Shown in pieces: positions 40,832 to 49,678 of a stretch of DNA of 64,000 nt. Position 1 is the stretch's first letter, and each line of letters starts with the position of its first letter. The position numbers were made by a program, and so were the translations under genes. Source of the DNA: Chryseobacterium taeanense (GTDB lineage Bacteria > Bacteroidota > Bacteroidia > Flavobacteriales > Weeksellaceae); NCBI RefSeq assembly GCF_900099685.1, contig NZ_FNDW01000001.1, positions 372,001 to 436,000 on the forward strand. The letters are read 5' to 3'. The notes under the pieces are model-generated. The model saw nothing but the letters and a program-made list of their open reading frames with translations, was not told where the DNA came from and ran no database searches.

Positions 40832-41062
40832 TTATGCACAATACTTTTTCAGCTCTGAAATATTTTCATAAAAATCCAGTTTGGTGGAAGGATTTTCATT
40901 GTGAAATTGTATTCTGTATAAAATTTCATCTAAATGAAATTGTGAAATTGCCGGTCTGTTCTTTTCTTCAAAGCTTTCCATCATTTTTGCAAAAGCTTCC
41001 AAAGCATCAGGACTGAAGTTTTCAATCTTATTTTTTAAAATTTCTGCAGTTGCGTTCATCAT
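40832..41062 (-). CDS. Putative antitoxin partner of the ParE-like toxin
   Basis: 76 residues (the second ATG, 3 bases in, is equally possible). Mostly helical: 'ATAEILKNKIENFSPDALEAF', then a C-terminal half with 'FHLDEILYRIQFHNENPSTK'. No recognised DNA-binding domain, but length, order and zero-gap coupling to the toxin support the antitoxin role. A near-consensus -7 box (TACCTTTA) lies about 40 bases upstream. Confidence 0.7.
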   Translation of the reverse strand: MMNATAEILKNKIENFSPDALEAFAKMMESFEEKNRPAISQFHLDEILYRIQFHNENPSTKLDFYENISELKKYCA

Positions 41063-41242
41063 TTTTAATTTTTTAGGTTGATGATCTTCTTTTTGATGGG
41101 GTAAAGGTAGTAAAAATATTTAATTTTTAAAATATTATATTAAAAATTAAGGGGTGTAATTTATTTTTTTAAAACTTTTTTAAAGTGTTTGTGTTTTTTT
41201 TGAGGGGGTGATTTTGATTTTTCTAATTTTGACTAAAAAAAT

Positions 41243-41262
41243 AACCTCCGTTTCCGAAGGTT
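41243..41262 (-). terminator. Terminator of hemH
   Basis: AACCTCCG (41243-41250) pairs with CGAAGGTT (41255-41262) with one mismatch; the A-run on the plus strand (41235-41241) gives the U-tract for the minus-strand transcript. Confidence 0.65.
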
Positions 41263-41271
41263 TATTATATT

Positions 41272-42318
41272 TTACACTAAATAAAATTCATTAAGCTTTT
41301 CCTCGCATAATATTTTAACGACATCAATCCATCGGTCTTCATCATTCAGACAGGGGATATAATGGAAATTCTCGCCACCTGCACTTGTAAACTGGTGCTT
41401 GCCTTCCACTGAAATTTCTTCAAGCGTCTCAAGGCAGTCGGAAACGAAAGCCGGACAAACCACAGCCAGATTTTTAATTCCTTTTTTAGGAATAGTTTCA
41501 AATGTTTCATCGGTGTAAGGTTCAATCCATTTATCTTTTCCAAGCCTCGACTGGAACGAAACGATGACCTTTTCTTTAGGCAGGTTGAGTTTCTCTATTA
41601 CTGTTTCAGTAGTTTTAAAACACTGATGGCGATAGCAAAACTGATGACTTGGATTATTTTCTCTTGAGCAGCAGTCATTAAGATTGCATGTCTTTGTAGG
41701 ATCTGTCTTGAAAATATGTCTCTCAGGAACTCCATGATAAGAGAACTGTAGTGCATCAAAATTCTCCGGAAGTTTTTCACGGATGCTTTCTGCAAGGCAG
41801 TTGATGTAGATCTCACGGTTATAGAACGGCTGGATATAATTGATTTTTATTCCCGGGAATTTCTGTTTTCTCACTTCTTCCGCTTTTTCAATCACGGTTT
41901 CTGTTGTGCTCATTGCATACTGCGGATACAAAGGGAAAAGGACGATTTCAGAAACACCTTTTTCAACAAGGTTTCGGATTCCTGTTTCTATACTCGGCTC
42001 TGCATATCTCATTCCGATTTCTACGGGAACGTCAACGACTTTTTGTAGCTTTTTCTGAATTTTTTCTGTAATGACGATAAGCGGAGAACCTTCGTCGGTC
42101 CACACCGTCTTATAAGCTTCGGCAGATTTTGGCGGACGTGTTTTCAGGATAATTCCCTGAACGAGCAACGCTCGGAAAATCCATCGGTAATCGATCACTT
42201 TTTCATCCATCAGGAACTCGTCGAGATATTCCTTTACGTCTTTTACGTCCGTAGACCTTGGTGAACCGAGATTTACCAGTAAAATCCCTTTCTTAGAGTG
42301 CTGCGATTCTTTATACAA
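41272..42318 (-). CDS. hemH: Ferrochelatase with a Cys-rich insertion
   Basis: 348 residues. It inserts ferrous iron into protoporphyrin IX (or coproporphyrin III). Core motifs: 'GILLVNLGSPRSTDVKDVKE', 'LQFSYHGVPERHI' with catalytic His195, and 'FVSDCLETLEEI' with the conserved acidic pair. Between them are five Cys at 211, 216, 217, 228 and 233 in an inserted loop, suggesting a bound Fe-S cluster or metal. Some bacterial ferrochelatases are known to carry a [2Fe-2S] cluster; the pattern here would need testing. Confidence 0.94.
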   Translation of the reverse strand: MYKESQHSKKGILLVNLGSPRSTDVKDVKEYLDEFLMDEKVIDYRWIFRALLVQGIILKTRPPKSAEAYKTVWTDEGSPLIVITEKIQKKLQKVVDVPVEIGMRYAEPSIETGIRNLVEKGVSEIVLFPLYPQYAMSTTETVIEKAEEVRKQKFPGIKINYIQPFYNREIYINCLAESIREKLPENFDALQFSYHGVPERHIFKTDPTKTCNLNDCCSRENNPSHQFCYRHQCFKTTETVIEKLNLPKEKVIVSFQSRLGKDKWIEPYTDETFETIPKKGIKNLAVVCPAFVSDCLETLEEISVEGKHQFTSAGGENFHYIPCLNDEDRWIDVVKILCEEKLNEFYLV

Positions 42319-42375
42319 GATTTTTTCTTTTAAAAGTTTATTATTCTTTCTGTGAGATTCTCAATTCCTTTTCTT

Positions 42376-43254
42376 TTACCCGTTTACGGCCTCTACGCGT
42401 TCTACCAGATCCGGAACGAATTGTTTTAAAATATTTTCAATTCCGTTTTTAAGAGTAGCAGTAGAGCTTGGGCAGCCAGAGCATGCTCCTTGTAAAAGCA
42501 TTTTGGCAGTTTTATTTTCCTGATCGTATTCCATGAGGGAGATTTTTCCGCCATCGTTTTCTACAGCAGGAGCAACGTATTCATTCAGGATATCGGAAAT
42601 TTTCTGCTCGTCTTCCGTATAGTCTCTGTTGATAATTTTTTCTACCGGATTTTCATGTTTCTGCGCTTCAATATTGGAAATTTCACCTCCGTTCTGAAGA
42701 TACTCGGCGATCAGAGCGCGTACCGTCATCATTACCTGATGCCATTCTACGGAATCATCTTTGGTCACTGCCACGAAATTATCAGAAATGAAAACTTCTT
42801 TGGCAAAATCAAATTCTTTAAAAACAGCCTGCGCCAAAGGAACGCCTTCTGCGGCATCTCTTGATTTTACTTCCACAAAACCTTCCAGCAATAATTTATT
42901 AGCAACGAACTTCATTACATTCGGATTCGGAGTCATTTCCGCATAGATCTGGTACAGCTCTTTCTTCTTCTGAAGATAAAGTCTTGGATTGGCAAGAAGC
43001 TCATCTTCAATTACATTCTTCAGACTTTCTGCTACGTGTTCCCATTCTACCGTATCTTGTTTAGCAACCGCTACAAAATTTGCCGTTACAAAAATTCTTT
43101 CCACAAAAGGATAATTGAAAAGTTCCTGAGCCAAAGGAATTTCTGAAATATCTGAATCTCTGTCCAACTCAAGCGACCCGGGAATCAGGTTGTAATCCGC
43201 TACGAATTTCATCACTTTTGGGTTTTCAGTAGGCTCTATAAGTATAGTATGCAT
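42376..43254 (-). CDS. NifU-like Fe-S scaffold with tandem Nfu N-terminal domains
   Basis: 292 residues from ATG 43254. Two Nfu_N-type domains: 1-80 ('IEPTENPKVMKFVADYNLIP') and about 103-190 ('EMTPNPNVMKFVANKLLLEG'), which are clearly similar to each other. The C-terminal NifU domain (about 205-292) holds 'LQGACSGCPSSTATLKNGIE' with the CxxC that binds a [4Fe-4S] cluster. It delivers clusters to apo-proteins in the cytoplasm. It lies between hemH and gamma-CA. Confidence 0.9.
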   Translation of the reverse strand: MHTILIEPTENPKVMKFVADYNLIPGSLELDRDSDISEIPLAQELFNYPFVERIFVTANFVAVAKQDTVEWEHVAESLKNVIEDELLANPRLYLQKKKELYQIYAEMTPNPNVMKFVANKLLLEGFVEVKSRDAAEGVPLAQAVFKEFDFAKEVFISDNFVAVTKDDSVEWHQVMMTVRALIAEYLQNGGEISNIEAQKHENPVEKIINRDYTEDEQKISDILNEYVAPAVENDGGKISLMEYDQENKTAKMLLQGACSGCPSSTATLKNGIENILKQFVPDLVERVEAVNG

Positions 43255-43407
43255 TTTTTCTTTAAATTTGAGATACAAAAATACGCAATTAGAAGTTAGA
43301 AGCTAAGGGTTGGGAGTTAGATTTTTGCTATCAGCATGATTTAAAAATGATGAACAGCAGAATTTAGTTTTCAACTTCGCTTATAATCAAATTTTCAAAT
43401 TAAACAT

Positions 43408-43944
43408 ATGGCACTTATAAAAGAACTTTTAGGAAAAGCACCACAGATAGGAGAGGGTACCTTTTTAGCAGAAACAGCTACGATTATCGGAGACGTTACC
43501 ATGGGAACTGAATGCAGTATATGGTACAATGCGGTGATAAGAGGAGATGTTCATTATATTAAAATGGGAAATAAAGTGAACGTTCAGGACAATGCAATGT
43601 TGCACTGTACGTATCAGAAACACCCTTTAAATATAGGGAATAATGTTTCCATCGGTCATAATGCGATCGTTCATGGCTGTACGATTAAAGATAATGTACT
43701 GATCGGCATGGGTGCAATTGTAATGGATGATTGTCTTGTTGAGGAGAATTCTATTGTCGGTGCCGGTTCGGTAGTTACACAGGGAACACATATAAAATCC
43801 GGTGAAGTCTGGGGCGGGGTGCCGGCAAAAAAAATAAAGGATATCAGTTCTCAATTATTGGAAGGCGAGGTAAACAGAATTGCGGATAATTATGTAAAAT
43901 ACTCTTCCTGGTATAAAGAAAATGTAAAATACGTAGAAGGATAA
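43408..43944 (+). CDS. Gamma-carbonic anhydrase family protein (YrdA/PaaY-like)
   Basis: 178 residues built of left-handed beta-helix hexapeptide repeats. Start 'MALIKELLGKAPQIGEGTFL'; then 'CSIWYNAVIRGDVHYIKMGN'; metal-ligand His in 'NVSIGHNAIVHGCTIKDNV' (GHNAIVHG) and one His in the preceding 'MLHCTYQK'. Trimeric Zn/Fe enzyme; carbonic anhydrase activity is not certain in this branch. Preceded by a divergent gene and followed by a terminator. Confidence 0.88.
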   Translation: MALIKELLGKAPQIGEGTFLAETATIIGDVTMGTECSIWYNAVIRGDVHYIKMGNKVNVQDNAMLHCTYQKHPLNIGNNVSIGHNAIVHGCTIKDNVLIGMGAIVMDDCLVEENSIVGAGSVVTQGTHIKSGEVWGGVPAKKIKDISSQLLEGEVNRIADNYVKYSSWYKENVKYVEG

Positions 43945-43948
43945 TAAG

Positions 43949-44005
43949 GTCAATTGTGAATGGTGAATTTATGAAGATAAAGTAAATTTACAATTCACCA
44001 TTGAC
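43949..44005. repeat. Imperfect inverted repeat, 'gtcaattgtgaatggtgaa' type
   Basis: Left arm 43949-43970 and right arm 43984-44005 (contains attcaccattgac). Shares 'gtcaattgt' with the repeat at 1105-1155. Confidence 0.6.
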
Positions 44006-44020
44006 TTAAAACTTATAAAA

Positions 44021-44050
44021 AAATCTTGCTTCATAGAGCAAGATTTTTTT
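44021..44050. terminator. Bidirectional terminator
   Basis: AAATCTTGCT (44021-44030) pairs with AGCAAGATTT (44036-44045) plus a T-run. Convergent genes. Confidence 0.8.
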
Positions 44051-44057
44051 ATAAGTT

Positions 44058-44486
44058 TTAAGAATTCACCAATTCGGCTTTTCCCTTTATGCATTTAATT
44101 GAAGTTGGCGGAATGATCATCATGCAGTCTGATACGATTCCGTACTTCTGATTGAATGCTTTTACTTTTTCGGTGTAGTCATTTATTTTTGGGAGAATCG
44201 AAGTTTCCAATTTTTTGGGATAAGCGATATACATTTGAGGCCCGCCGCAAGCTTTGGTACCCATTGGGGCAAACGTCCATTCGGCGGCATTTGTACATTT
44301 TTCTTTGGCTATTTCCGATTCTATAGATGCTTTTAATTTATCAAGCTGAGCCTGATCGTATTTCTGACTGCTTTCATCGGCAGGTCTTTCTGAAATGTCT
44401 TTTGGGAGATTTGCATCTATATTTTTTGTTGAAGAACATGAGGCTGTGAACAGCGCTGCACATAAGATCAATACAGGGATTTTCAT
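44058..44486 (-). CDS. Hypothetical lipoprotein, Bacteroidota-type
   Basis: 142 residues from ATG 44486. Lipobox F-T-A-S-C at Cys17, then S-S-T-K. After a low-complexity linker (20-45) the conserved-looking core is 'KCTNAAEWTFAPMGTKACGG' and 'PQMYIAYPKKLETSILPKIN', with 'YGIVSDCMMIIPPTSIKC'. Four Cys in the core could form two disulfides. I do not recognise a function; outer-membrane or periplasmic lipoprotein. A near-consensus -7 box TACCTTGG lies about 60 bases upstream. Confidence 0.7.
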   Translation of the reverse strand: MKIPVLILCAALFTASCSSTKNIDANLPKDISERPADESSQKYDQAQLDKLKASIESEIAKEKCTNAAEWTFAPMGTKACGGPQMYIAYPKKLETSILPKINDYTEKVKAFNQKYGIVSDCMMIIPPTSIKCIKGKAELVNS

Positions 44487-44571
44487 AAGTTGTTTTGTCT
44501 CGTTATGTTGAAGAATTTTCAAAAGTTGTGCCAAGGTAAGGATTTGAATTTCATTTTCCGTAATTTTGACG

Positions 44572-46704
44572 ATGATGAATAATCATTTTTTTGACTTAAT
44601 AGAACATACCAACAGAAGCGTATTTTTAACGGGAAAAGCCGGAACTGGAAAGACCACTTTTCTTAATGATTTTGTAAAACGCACCCATAAAAAACACATT
44701 GTCGTTGCACCCACCGGAATTGCAGCGATCAATGCGGGAGGTGTTACCATTCACTCGATGTTTGGGCTTCCGTTACGGACTTTTCTTCCGACAACAGAGA
44801 GAATTGATACCAGTCTGGCAAATAATATTGCCGATCTGATGCCGCATTTCAAATACCGTAAAGATAAACTGAAACTTTTACGAGAAGTAGAAATCATTAT
44901 TATTGATGAGGTTTCCATGTTGCGCGCAGATGTTTTGGATATGATGGATTTTTCACTAAGGTTTATCCGAAGAAATAACCAGCGTTTTGGTGGTGTACAG
45001 ATGTTGTTTATCGGCGATCTATACCAGCTTCCGCCGGTAGTGAGAGATGAACATATCTTAAAGATGTATTATAATTCACCGTTCTTTTTTGATAGTCATG
45101 CCATTAAGGAAATTCCACTAATTACCATCGAGCTGACAAAAGTCTACCGTCAGTCTGATGAAAATTTTCTGGCCTTATTGAACGCGATCCGTGACGGAGA
45201 TGTTGATAATATTGATTTTGAGCATTTAAACGAAAGATATGATCCTGATTTTAATATGGGAGATGAGCCTTACGTTTACCTCTGTTCACATAATAAAATG
45301 GCGGATGACATCAATCAGGAAAAACTTGATGAATTAAAAGTAAGCTCAAAAACATACGAGGCTAAACTTTTCGGCGAATTTAGAGAAAATCAATTTCCGA
45401 ATGAACAGTTTTTAGATTTAAAAATAGGAGCTCAGATTATGTTCATCCGCAACGATATTTCCGGAGAGAAGAAATATTTTAACGGGAAACTGGGCGAAAT
45501 TTCCGCGCTGGATGAAAATGAAATTAAAGTGATCCTTGACGGCAGCGAACGGGAAATTACAGTGAAAAGAGAAGTCTGGGAACAAAAGAAATATTTTCTT
45601 GATACCGATAAAAACATCAAAGAAGAAGTATTGGGAAGTTTTGAACAGTTTCCGATAAAACTGGCTTGGGCAGTTACCATCCATAAAAGTCAGGGGCTTA
45701 CTTTTGACAGGGTGATTATTGATGCCGGGAAAAGTTTTACGGCCGGACAGGTGTACGTGGCGTTATCACGTTGCCGCACGCTGGAAGGAATTGTATTAAA
45801 ATCTAAAATTACGCCTGAAGTTATTTTTAAAGACAACAGGATCCTGCATTTTCATTCAGACACGGTTGCTAATCATAAGGTTGAAGCTATTTTGAATAAT
45901 GAAAAATATGATTACAGCATCAGAAAAGTACTTCGTACGGTAGATTCTCAATGGCTTTTGAAAGAGGTGGAAGACTGGAATAAGCTCTCGGTAGCGACGA
46001 AAAGTCTCGATCATCTTAAGACAAAGCAACTGTATAACCATATAAAACCTGAAATTGTAAACTTAGGAAAGATCTTCGAAAAATTAGAAAGGGTAATTTC
46101 TCAAAAGGTTAATAATTTTATCGAACAGAAAGAAGAATGGTCGGAAATTGAAAGCAAAACGAAAGGAGCGGTTAATTTCTTTTTTACCGGGATCAGGGAT
46201 AAAGTTTTCAGTCCGCTGAAAGATTTTTATGCTGAAATTAAAGGCACGAAAGGTTTAAAGCAGTACAATGAAGAATTCAGAGTCTGGCTGGAAGATATTG
46301 AAGAATATTTGAATAGTTTAAAAGAAATTCATCTGCTGGAAACGAAGCTTCTTGATGAAAAAAACAACCAGGAAGTAAGTATGAAAATTGCTAAAGTTCC
46401 GTCTCAGGTTCTCACATTCCAGTTATTTGAACAGGGAAAAACCATTGCTGAGATTGCTTTGGAAAGAGGCTTGGTGAAAGAAACCGTGATCGGACATTTG
46501 GCAAAATTTGCCGAGCAGGGACTGCTGGATATTTCAAGGGTGATTACTTCTGATAAAATTAAAGCTTTTGAAAATGTATTTAAATCTGATCCTAAAGAAA
46601 CGTTGACAGAATGGAAAAATGCACTGCCTAATGATTTTGAGTTTAATGAAATCAGGATTCTGATCAATCATTTTAATTATCTGAAAGAGAAAGCAAAGCT
46701 ATAG
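44572..46704 (+). CDS. PIF1/RecD-type SF1B DNA helicase with C-terminal HTH
   Basis: 710 residues from ATG 44572 or 44575. Walker A 'VFLTGKAGTGKTTFLNDFVK'; 'VVAPTGIAAINAGGVTIHSM' (motif Ia); Walker B 'IIIIDEVSMLRADVLDMMD'; 'GDLYQLPPVV' (motif III); 'KVYRQSDENFL'; 'AWAVTIHKSQGLTFDRVIID' and 'VYVALSRCRTLEGIVL' (motifs V-VI). A C-terminal segment from about 620 has a helix-turn-helix look ('KTIAEIALERGLVKETVIGH'). 5'-3' helicase role in DNA maintenance is inferred. A -7 box TAATTTTG (44561-44568) sits only 3 bases before the ATG. Confidence 0.9.
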   Translation: MMNNHFFDLIEHTNRSVFLTGKAGTGKTTFLNDFVKRTHKKHIVVAPTGIAAINAGGVTIHSMFGLPLRTFLPTTERIDTSLANNIADLMPHFKYRKDKLKLLREVEIIIIDEVSMLRADVLDMMDFSLRFIRRNNQRFGGVQMLFIGDLYQLPPVVRDEHILKMYYNSPFFFDSHAIKEIPLITIELTKVYRQSDENFLALLNAIRDGDVDNIDFEHLNERYDPDFNMGDEPYVYLCSHNKMADDINQEKLDELKVSSKTYEAKLFGEFRENQFPNEQFLDLKIGAQIMFIRNDISGEKKYFNGKLGEISALDENEIKVILDGSEREITVKREVWEQKKYFLDTDKNIKEEVLGSFEQFPIKLAWAVTIHKSQGLTFDRVIIDAGKSFTAGQVYVALSRCRTLEGIVLKSKITPEVIFKDNRILHFHSDTVANHKVEAILNNEKYDYSIRKVLRTVDSQWLLKEVEDWNKLSVATKSLDHLKTKQLYNHIKPEIVNLGKIFEKLERVISQKVNNFIEQKEEWSEIESKTKGAVNFFFTGIRDKVFSPLKDFYAEIKGTKGLKQYNEEFRVWLEDIEEYLNSLKEIHLLETKLLDEKNNQEVSMKIAKVPSQVLTFQLFEQGKTIAEIALERGLVKETVIGHLAKFAEQGLLDISRVITSDKIKAFENVFKSDPKETLTEWKNALPNDFEFNEIRILINHFNYLKEKAKL

Positions 46705-46763
46705 AAATTTAAATATCTAGCGATAGATAATTTTTGTATTTTTATAATTAAATACTAATTATT

Positions 46764-47129
46764 ATGAAATATTTATTTACTTTTTTTCTTTTATTATTCT
46801 TGCATTCTGATAAAAAGGATGATTTTAATTATAATATATTAATTGGTTCCTGGTCCCAGGATTTTTTCGCCAATACTACTTCAACAGGAATTTTTACCTT
46901 TAAAAAAGACAGTACAGCAACCCTGGAAATGAGAAATGGAAAAACCAAAGCGCTGATTGGCGGTATGCAGGGAACTTATAAGATTGAAAAGTCTAATAAA
47001 ATCATTAAAATTACAATGTTTGGCCAGGAAAAATCTTTTGATATTGAAGAACTTAACAACGATTATATTGTGCTTCAGAATAAAAGAGATCTCAAACAGA
47101 AGATGAGTTTTAAGCGCTTTAAAGATTAA
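46764..47129 (+). CDS. Small exported protein, lipocalin-like
   Basis: 121 residues. Short hydrophobic N-terminus 'KYLFTFFLLLFLHSDKK' (signal-like, no clear cleavage site). Then 'ILIGSWSQDF', 'GIFTFKKDSTATLEMRNGKT' and 'GTYKIEKSNKIIKITMFGQEK', a pattern of alternating strands like the lipocalin-like domains of Bacteroidota (G-x-W start). No binding partner can be named. Lies 59 bases after the helicase gene. Confidence 0.6.
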   Translation: MKYLFTFFLLLFLHSDKKDDFNYNILIGSWSQDFFANTTSTGIFTFKKDSTATLEMRNGKTKALIGGMQGTYKIEKSNKIIKITMFGQEKSFDIEELNNDYIVLQNKRDLKQKMSFKRFKD

Positions 47130-47287
47130 AATGAGTTAATAATAAGAAGTTTAATTTTATCATTGTAAAAATTCTTCCCATAGCTTTTCCCTGAATTCAT
47201 CGATAAGCCTTATCAATTACAAAAAGTAACTAATGCGAATAATAAGTTTTAAATTTGTTCGGTTTTAAAGACCTAAAATTTAAAATT

Positions 47288-48292
47288 ATGCAAAACTTTG
47301 AAATATCCGTGCTGGATCTTGCGCCCGTAAAACAGGAAAAGACCATTCACGACACTTTTCAGGACAGTTTGTCGTTGGCAAATCATACTGAAAATCTTGA
47401 TTATAAAAGATTCTGGCTTGCTGAGCATCACAATATGGAAAGCATTGCCAGTTCGGCAACTTCAGTTCTTATCGGATTTATCGCCAACGGAACCAAAAAA
47501 ATCAGAGTAGGATCGGGAGGAATCATGCTTCCTAATCACAGTTCATTAGTTATTGCCGAACAATTCGGAACTCTGGAATCACTTTTTCCGGGAAGAATTG
47601 ATCTCGGGTTGGGCAGAGCCCCCGGAACGGATGGGCTGACGGCGCAGGCGTTGGGAAGAAATCCGGCGATCATTAATCAGCAGTTTCCAAGACAGATTCT
47701 GGAATTGCAGAAATATTTCTCGAAAGAAAACCGTGATGCTTTGGTTCGCGCCATCCCGGGAGAAGGACTCGATATTCCTTTATACATATTGGGATCAAGT
47801 ACAGACAGTGCGTTTTTGGCCGCTGAATTTGGACTACCGTATGCGTTTGCCGGACATTTTGCTCCTGAGCAAATGGAAATGGCTTTCAATATCTACAGAC
47901 AAAACTTTGAAACTTCAGAATATTGTACTGAACCATACATTATTGCGTGCATAAATGGGGTTGCTGCAGAAACATCCGAAGAAGCTCATAAAATGTCTAC
48001 CACATTGTTCCAGGCGTTTATCAATATTATCCGAAACGACAGAAAACCTTTTGCCCCGCCGGTCGATACGATGGATGAGATATGGTCGCCCATGGAAAAA
48101 TCAATGGTTTTACAGAAATTGCGCTATACACTCATCGGAGATCAATCTGAAATTGAAGAGCAGCTAAAAAGCTTCCAGGAGAAATTTAATGTCAATGAAA
48201 TGATGATTAATTCTCATATTTACGACCATCAGAAAAGACTCGATTCTTACACGATTTTCAGAAAAGCGAAGGATGCTGTACTCAAATCATAA
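47288..48292 (+). CDS. Luciferase-like (LLM class) flavin-dependent oxidoreductase, MsnO8-like
   Basis: 334 residues from ATG 47288. 'EISVLDLAPVKQEKTIHDTF' at the start and 'FWLAEHHNMESIASSATSVL' are typical of the MsnO8 branch of bacterial luciferase-like oxidoreductases; 'FGTLESLFPGRIDLGLGRAP' and 'LPYAFAGHFAPEQMEMAF' follow. FMN-dependent, TIM-barrel, cytoplasmic. Substrate unknown. Its stop lies 66 bases from ribBA, which has its own promoter; FMN supply and use are side by side but not clearly co-regulated. Confidence 0.9.
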   Translation: MQNFEISVLDLAPVKQEKTIHDTFQDSLSLANHTENLDYKRFWLAEHHNMESIASSATSVLIGFIANGTKKIRVGSGGIMLPNHSSLVIAEQFGTLESLFPGRIDLGLGRAPGTDGLTAQALGRNPAIINQQFPRQILELQKYFSKENRDALVRAIPGEGLDIPLYILGSSTDSAFLAAEFGLPYAFAGHFAPEQMEMAFNIYRQNFETSEYCTEPYIIACINGVAAETSEEAHKMSTTLFQAFINIIRNDRKPFAPPVDTMDEIWSPMEKSMVLQKLRYTLIGDQSEIEEQLKSFQEKFNVNEMMINSHIYDHQKRLDSYTIFRKAKDAVLKS

Positions 48293-48308
48293 CAAACCCT
48301 TATCATAA

Positions 48309-48339
48309 TTGGGAGATGCTTATTTTATGAGTATCTTTG
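48309..48339 (+). promoter_or_regulatory. Promoter of ribBA
   Basis: TTG (48309-48311) - 20 bases - TATCTTTG (48332-48339), 18 bases before the ATG. No FMN riboswitch is visible in this short leader. Confidence 0.6.
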
Positions 48340-48357
48340 CGAAAATTTAAAGTAAAA

Positions 48358-49479
48358 ATGTCTGAAATTAAATTAAATACTATTCCGGAAGCTATTGAAG
48401 ATCTTAAAAATGGTAAGATCATCATAGTAGTAGATGATGAAGACAGAGAGAATGAAGGTGACTTTCTTTGTGCTGCTGAGCTAACGACACCTGAGATTAT
48501 TAATTTTATGGCTCTTCACGGAAGAGGCTTGATCTGTATGCCGCTTCCCGAAAAAAGATGCGATGAGCTTGGACTTGAAGTGATGGTAAGCCGCAGCAGC
48601 GATCCTAAAGAGACCGCCTTCACGGTATCCGTTGATCTTCTAGGAAATGGTACTTCTACAGGGATTTCTGCCAGTGACAGAGCTAAAACCATTTTGGCTT
48701 TGATGGATGAAAAATCCAAACCTACCGATTTTATGCGTCCCGGACATATTTTCCCGCTTCGTGCCAGAAAAGGAGGGGTTTTAAAAAGAGCCGGTCATAC
48801 GGAAGCTGCCATTGATCTTACTTGCCTTGCAGGATTAAAAGAAGGTGGTGTGATTTGTGAAATTATGAATGAAGACGGTTCTATGTCACGTTTGCCGGAA
48901 CTTCATGCTTTTGCGCAGAAGCACGATATGAAAATTGTTTCTATTGAAGATCTGATTCATTATCAGCTTAAAAAAGGAAACCTTATCGATAGAATTGAGG
49001 AAAGGAAGGTGAAAACTGCTTACGGAGATTACGATTTTTATGCCTTTAGAGAGACTTCAAATGATCAGATTCATTTTGCTTTAACGAAAGGTTCATGGAC
49101 GGTTGATGAGCCTGTTTTGGTTAGGGTTCAGTCTTCAGATTCCTATTTTGATGTATTGACAAGATTAAATAACGGTGAAAAACCTTTGCTTGAAAAAGTA
49201 ACCAATATGGTGAATGAAGCAGGAAAAGGAGCAATTATTTTTATTAATAATGTTTCTAATTCTGAAAACACCTTAAGAAAGCTTCAGCAGTTCCTGAATT
49301 ATCAGGATGGGCAGGTTCAGCATCCGACGTTGGCATACAATTACAGAGATTACGGGATTGGAACTCAGATTCTGAAAAATCTTGGAATTAATAAATTTAA
49401 AGTTATCACTCAAAATACCAATATTAAACCTCAGGTTGGCGGTTATGATGTTGAGGTAACGGAGATGGTGCAGCTTTAA
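48358..49479 (+). CDS. ribB: RibBA: DHBP synthase with degenerate GTP cyclohydrolase II domain
   Basis: 373 residues from ATG 48358. The N-terminal 3,4-dihydroxy-2-butanone-4-phosphate synthase domain (1-205) looks intact: '[20 protein letters not shown]', '[19 protein letters not shown]' and '[19 protein letters not shown]'. The C-terminal domain has the length of GTP cyclohydrolase II but lacks its zinc Cys: where GCHII has a Cys-rich C-x10-C-x-C stretch, this reads '[20 protein letters not shown]'. The Arg-rich catalytic motif is also gone. So only the RibB step seems active, and a separate RibA should exist elsewhere. Confidence 0.88.
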   Translation: MSEIKLNTIPEAIEDLKNGKIIIVVDDEDRENEGDFLCAAELTTPEIINFMALHGRGLICMPLPEKRCDELGLEVMVSRSSDPKETAFTVSVDLLGNGTSTGISASDRAKTILALMDEKSKPTDFMRPGHIFPLRARKGGVLKRAGHTEAAIDLTCLAGLKEGGVICEIMNEDGSMSRLPELHAFAQKHDMKIVSIEDLIHYQLKKGNLIDRIEERKVKTAYGDYDFYAFRETSNDQIHFALTKGSWTVDEPVLVRVQSSDSYFDVLTRLNNGEKPLLEKVTNMVNEAGKGAIIFINNVSNSENTLRKLQQFLNYQDGQVQHPTLAYNYRDYGIGTQILKNLGINKFKVITQNTNIKPQVGGYDVEVTEMVQL

Positions 49480-49646
49480 AAGTGAATGATGAATGGTCAA
49501 TGCGCTGTGCTTGTCAATTTTTCCATCAGCTTAAATTGGTAGTTTGCCTTAAAAAATCAGTGAAGTAATCAATTATAGCTTATTTTATAAAGGCTAATTT
49601 TAAAATTGATTACTCACTTGTGAAGCAAAATTCACTATTGACAATA

Positions 49647-49678
49647 AAAAATGGCTTGAGAATTTCTCAAGCCATTTT
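49647..49678. terminator. Bidirectional terminator overlapping the fmt stop
   Basis: AAAATGGCTTGAGAA (49648-49662) pairs with TTCTCAAGCCATTTTT (49663-49678); on the minus strand the fmt stop TGA is within the stem. Confidence 0.8.
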
